This document shows, in pieces, positions 30,801-32,579 of a stretch of 32,579 nt of DNA. The translations under genes and the position numbers were made by a program. Source of the DNA: Gemmataceae bacterium (GTDB lineage Bacteria > Planctomycetota > Planctomycetia > Gemmatales > Gemmataceae); NCBI GenBank assembly GCA_003136315.1, contig PLDW01000068.1:10592-43170 (forward strand). Direction: 5' to 3'. The notes beneath the pieces were generated by a model. That model did not search any database and was not told where the DNA came from. It was given only the letters and a program-made list of their open reading frames with translations. The stretch's first letter is position 1. Each line of letters starts with the position of its first letter.

Positions 30801-32579
30801 CGTGAGCAGTTCCTCGGGTGGGATCAGCGGGATGTTCACGGGCCTGGCCAACAATGCCACCTTTACATCTGGCGGACACACATTCCAGATCACATACACC
30901 ACCACAGCCGTTCGGCTGACCGATGTCTCATCACTGAGTTTGCACTGGGTCGGTAGTGCCGCCGCGAATGGCAACCTCTGGAACGTCGCTTCCAACTGGG
31001 CCGAAAACACAGTCCCCATGAACGGGGTCACCTTGATCTTCGACACCACGACGGCCGGGTTCTCCGCCACCGCCAATGGCTTCGCTCCGGTCAACAACAT
31101 TGTCGGGCTCACCGGGCTGTCCATCACCATTAACGACACCTCGGCCGCAGGCGACTTCGACCTGACCGGCGACACCATCGGCCTGGCGGCTGCCGGCATC
31201 ACCAGCACCGTCAGCGCGGGGTCCAATGCCACCGAGGGAATGCCGTTGACAATATCAACGGCCACGACCGTGACGGTCAGCGCTGGGTTGCCACTGGTTG
31301 TCTCCGGTGCAATCAGCGGCAGCGGTTCGTTGAGCTCTGTCGGCACCGGGACGTTGGCACTTGAAGGGAATAATTCCGCCTTCACCGGTGCGATCAACGA
31401 CAACGCCGGCACTCTGGTCGTCACTGCCAACAACGCCCTGGGTAGCACAGCTGGCACCACGACAGTCGCAACAGGCGCGATCCTGGACCTTGATGGGACC
31501 TCGTACTCCTCTGCCCAGCCGGTGACCCTCGCCGGTGGGACGATGACCTCCACGACCGGGACCGCTTCGTTTGCCGGACCCGTGACCCTCACTTCCGCTA
31601 GCAGCCTGTCGAACGCCGGGGCCACACTCACTCTGAGTGGTCCAACTCTCGGTTTGGGAGCGAACAACCTGGCCGTTGGCGGCACCGGCACAATAACGAT
31701 CGGCAATGTGATCAGTGGCTCGGGCGGCTTGACCAAGGGAGGGACGGGCACCCTGGTCCTTTCCGGCAACAGTGGAGCGGGTTTCACCGGGACCACCACG
31801 GTTTCCGCCGGGATATTGGCCGTCAACGCCAACGACTCAAGCAGCCCACTCAGCATCACAGGCGGCACTCTGACCGGCACCGGGACCGTCGAGGCTATTA
31901 CCGCCACGGGAGGAACCATCAGCCCGGCGGGGAGCGGCACCGTCGGCACACTCACGACAGCCTCTGGCACGTTCGCCTCGACCATGAATGGCGCGACCTT
32001 GCAGGTGGATGTGAATAACCCGGCGGCATCGGACGATCTGGCAATTGGCAGTGGTGCGACCGTTAACTTGACGGGTGCCACATTGAGCGTCAACGTCCTG
32101 GGAACGGCGGCGGGTAACGTCTACACGATCGTGAGCAGTTCCTCGGGTGGGGTCAGCGGCACGTTCACAGGTCTAGCCAACGACTCGACCTTCCTCCTGG
32201 CCGGCCATACTTATCAGATCGATTACACCGCCAACGCCGTGACCCTGACCGTGATACCATCCGTGACTCTTACCACGGCGTCCTCGATCTCAACGACATT
32301 CAGCGTGGCGGCTCAGTCGGTTGGCTTGAGTGCAACCGTGACCAGCCCGGCCGGGACAGTGAACGAGGGGACCGAGACCTTCACAATCCTGAGCGGGACG
32401 ACGGTGATCGGCTCGCCAGTGACGGTGAACGTGTCGAGCGGATCGGCCAGTGGGAGTTACACACTCCCGGCAGCAACCCCGGGTGGAACCTACACAATCC
32501 AAGCTGCGTACAATGGGACGGCGAACTTCGCCACCAGCACCGACACCAGCCACACTCTGACCATCAATGCTGCCACCGC
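24823..32579 (+). CDS. Giant exported surface protein: Kelch, Ig/PPC and autotransporter-type beta-repeats (3' truncated by window edge)
   Basis: An open frame of at least 2,585 codons from ATG 24823 (GAGGTG about seven bases upstream) to the window edge, so the C-terminus is not seen. Residues 27-43 carry the planctomycete export motif RRVEQLEDRALP. Residues about 60-410 are Kelch-like propeller repeats (e.g. GGSAVLPNGQVFEIGG, ALYNPSSNTWVAGP), followed by a galactose/glyoxal-oxidase-type C-domain (GTQLNGISEGASYGDDAQMA). Next come an Ig-like domain (about 522-625), a PPC domain (about 635-720), a beta-rich region, another PPC-like stretch (about 945-1035), and from about 1365 to 2480 two large beta-helix units, each opening HW(I/V)GS.AANGN.WNVASNW and ending with ...GLTKLGNGVLTLTGSSGAGF-type autotransporter-associated strands. 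An Ig-like domain (about 2480-2585) is cut off. It is probably an adhesin or cell-surface structural protein. The copper-radical residues were not verified, so oxidase activity is unproven. Confidence 0.9.
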   Translation, partial: MPSRSLFRRLISKVFASPTTKLSRKAERSLGRRVEQLEDRALPTGTWTPLANLSPAPQGNFGRSVGTMMLLTDGTVLMQAGDVSNTWYKLTPDSTGSYINGTWSQLASTSFQHLYGGSAVLPNGQVFEIGGEYSGPSGALNDNNSGEIYDPVANAWSPIATFPQSSFGDDPVEVLGTGPNAGSILAGYLSGPQTYLYNPTTNTWSAGGTKLRNDQSDEETWVKLPDGSILSYDIFSSISSGVGHAQRYIPATNTWVDAGIVPVPLSSATVSNDNNFYELGPGFLLPNGNVFQIGGNSNTALYNPSSNTWVAGPVIPNGKGADDAPGAILPDGTVLFTGDTPYGQTPTQFFQYDPVANTITQLTLPASLTQSLTDNSAFIERMLVLPNGHILFSDGTTQVWDYNPNTSPTSGSQPTITTVVPNGDQTYTLTGTQLNGISEGASYGDDAQMASNYPIVQLTSSSGTVYDARSFNWASQVATGSTPVTTQFTLPAGLPVGTYSLTVSANGISSAPFSFSNPLAVSGSNPAAGSTTYEAPTSFAIHFNEAIVPGSVVASDLQVNSIKATSVTFDSTDTIATFSYASSPVTTPGTQTITIAAGLVTGHDGSQNTEFSASFVYTPQTLTLTPVLPAGSLIYSGRSTGALQFAGDADAFVVNADSGQTISVLVTPTSTGLQPTVQLKDPSAAVLGSTAAGGPGQNSLLQTIATTTGGAYTLVVGGANSTYGSYTIQVYLDSAVEAASVGIGTDNTLATAQDLTGSFVTLQTALGSASRGAVIGAIGAAPLTLNSSNSGWWDSTGFHDDTNPNFYATAGYSGTNNRNFFVFNLSGVSHAVTGATLSLVSPSGYSPASSDTYALYDVTTSLSALEATNLGQTAIYNDLGSGTSYGSTSFNFNTSNITVSTTLNAAGLAALNSDLGGQFAVGGSITTATSGRYVFSSSGSASKQLTLTFSDPLTHFYSFSLNAGDQISVDLKNLTGSGDTLLLEDSSGNTLATGTAGAANLDLQISNFVASTAGKYYLVVADPTSYATYSLALTRNAAFDTKPNSTLATATNITGFQGALGELTSNTVAVAPAADANTETNNSNAYPFSLSANNIASMRYQQIYDPSVFSGTSVIDSIQFRRASGQGQFTSTPISISISLGYAATTVATASATFASNIGSGGLVNVYSGTLVLSSTAANSSPQAFDVIINLTKTFTYNPAQGSLLMDISVNNSPGGSFFLESTANGGQTQTTRIDSYDVNSPTGTVGYTGGTNPPDYGLVTQFGLVAPPQPDWYKVTLASNQTFLAVETSTPLGGPNQPINSLDPKIQLYNSSATLIATGSLLPDGRNQSLLATGLAAGATYYVEMTSANNNSGEYYLGFTSMYLHWIGSSAANGNQWNVASNWLENTVPINGDTLIFDTTTPGFSATANGFAPVNNMTGLTGLTVTINDASAAGDFDLTGNAIGLASAGITTTVSTGTSATEAMPLTLSSANTSIMVNAGSSLVISGVVSGTGGINFTGGTLSLTGANTYSGNTTLNAGTLLLSGNYTGSTSPLGSSTGTLFLDGTSAAPAFLQATSSGASIGDPIVVAAASTSNTINGSGNFDLFGNITLNNTLFITDTGSVILTNGNAISGNAAVALNINDPGGGVTFGSAGSSYTGSTIFTGGSLGFSLSSGATTGPIGNPTSSVLQIGGGFIDGGGTGDTVSNAFVVNGPAAIGNSSGTPTLSGNGILNSTFTVEDNNPSAFTGALSGPGAIGVNAPLAATTIGGTTANSNTGTTAVTSGNLYLDKTAGVDAIAGPLTVASGSTVEWMASNQINDGVAVTDQGTLNLNGFTDTIGSLISASGGVVNLSTAGSALTVGADNTSTTYTGTFSGGGGLTKLGNGVLTLTGSSGAGFTGATTLTAGTLAINGNDSDSPVSVTGGTLAGTGTVKSISATGGTISPGGNGTVGTLTTAAGSFASTMNGAILQVDVNNPAASDDLAIGSGATVNLTGATLSVNVLGTAAGNVYTIVSSSSGGISGMFTGLANNATFTSGGHTFQITYTTTAVRLTDVSSLSLHWVGSAAANGNLWNVASNWAENTVPMNGVTLIFDTTTAGFSATANGFAPVNNIVGLTGLSITINDTSAAGDFDLTGDTIGLAAAGITSTVSAGSNATEGMPLTISTATTVTVSAGLPLVVSGAISGSGSLSSVGTGTLALEGNNSAFTGAINDNAGTLVVTANNALGSTAGTTTVATGAILDLDGTSYSSAQPVTLAGGTMTSTTGTASFAGPVTLTSASSLSNAGATLTLSGPTLGLGANNLAVGGTGTITIGNVISGSGGLTKGGTGTLVLSGNSGAGFTGTTTVSAGILAVNANDSSSPLSITGGTLTGTGTVEAITATGGTISPAGSGTVGTLTTASGTFASTMNGATLQVDVNNPAASDDLAIGSGATVNLTGATLSVNVLGTAAGNVYTIVSSSSGGVSGTFTGLANDSTFLLAGHTYQIDYTANAVTLTVIPSVTLTTASSISTTFSVAAQSVGLSATVTSPAGTVNEGTETFTILSGTTVIGSPVTVNVSSGSASGSYTLPAATPGGTYTIQAAYNGTANFATSTDTSHTLTINAAT
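30689..30821 (+). repeat. Near-identical internal repeat, copy 1
   Basis: A stretch of about 133 bases, beginning AACCCGGCGGCATCGG, recurs without visible difference at 32020-32152 within the same gene, and looser similarity extends on both sides. It encodes the end of the first beta-helix unit (NPAASDDLAIGSGATVNLTG). The silent-site identity, against a diverged surrounding repeat, indicates recent duplication or gene conversion. Confidence 0.85.
32020..32152 (+). repeat. Near-identical internal repeat, copy 2
   Basis: Second copy of the segment at 30689-30821, at the end of the second beta-helix unit. Spacing between the copies is 1,331 bases, which equals the unit length of the tandem domain. 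Confidence 0.85.

Noticed and set aside
30792-32093. A 433-codon minus-strand open frame within the giant gene (and smaller ones at 28342-30879)
   Set aside because: It is antisense to a continuous plus-strand frame with clear domains, and its translation is low-complexity (P, V, A, L). Its start repeats because the underlying DNA repeats.

Overview
The window looks like a planctomycete chromosome, most likely from the Gemmataceae or a close relative. The evidence is lineage-typical proteins rather than rRNA: a PVC-type membrane dehydrogenase/CxxCH haem protein, a DUF1559 pseudopilin-like protein, a DUF1501 remnant, a SpoVG with an inserted zinc ribbon, Ser/Thr kinases with DWG in place of DFG, and a giant surface protein carrying the LEDR-type N-terminal motif of planctomycete exported proteins. 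No rRNA, tRNA or CRISPR array was seen.

Layout. Positions 1-2.1 kb (+) are an accessory patch: a minimal HicB-HicA toxin-antitoxin pair, an unrecognised lower-GC gene, the broken-off C-terminus of a subtilisin-like (S8) peptidase with a small downstream gene, and a short transcription unit made of a sigma-54 promoter, a 45-codon ORF and a strong terminator. From 2.1 to 3.4 kb there is decayed transposase sequence and intergenic repeats. From 3.4 to 6.3 kb (+) lies the PVC-type CxxCH protein. From 6.4 to 22.6 kb almost everything is on the minus strand: AlkB-like dioxygenase, a DUF1501 tail remnant, a small lipoprotein, DUF1559, a carbon-nitrogen hydrolase, spoVG, ispE, a PDZ protein, a P1B-ATPase fused to an SPFH/band-7 domain, a double Ser/Thr kinase, a TIR-Sel1 protein, rho, a degenerate receiver-domain protein, and a second copy of the sigma-54 small-ORF unit. 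From 22.9 to 24.1 kb (+) is a Gfo/Idh/MocA oxidoreductase. From 24.1 to 24.8 kb there are inverted-repeat elements. From 24.8 kb to the right edge (+) is the start of a surface protein of more than 2,585 residues (Kelch/galactose-oxidase-like, PPC, autotransporter-type beta-strand repeats).

The most interesting signal is the pair of small transcription units at about 1.77-2.07 kb (+) and 22.36-22.66 kb (-). Each has a -24/-12 promoter sharing a 17-base block, a leader of nearly equal length, a 43-45 codon ORF starting MQTTH and ending around a DLWR motif, and a very conserved 3' untranslated segment that ends in an intrinsic terminator. The 3' UTR is conserved better than the ORF, while the ORF differences include synonymous changes. 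This looks like a dispersed family of sigma-54-controlled micro-genes, possibly dual peptide/RNA.

Genes that probably work together: hicB with hicA; ispE with spoVG (12-base gap, SD overlapping the ispE stop); DUF1559 with the lipoprotein 14 bases downstream. All functions are read from sequence motifs by eye; no database search was possible.
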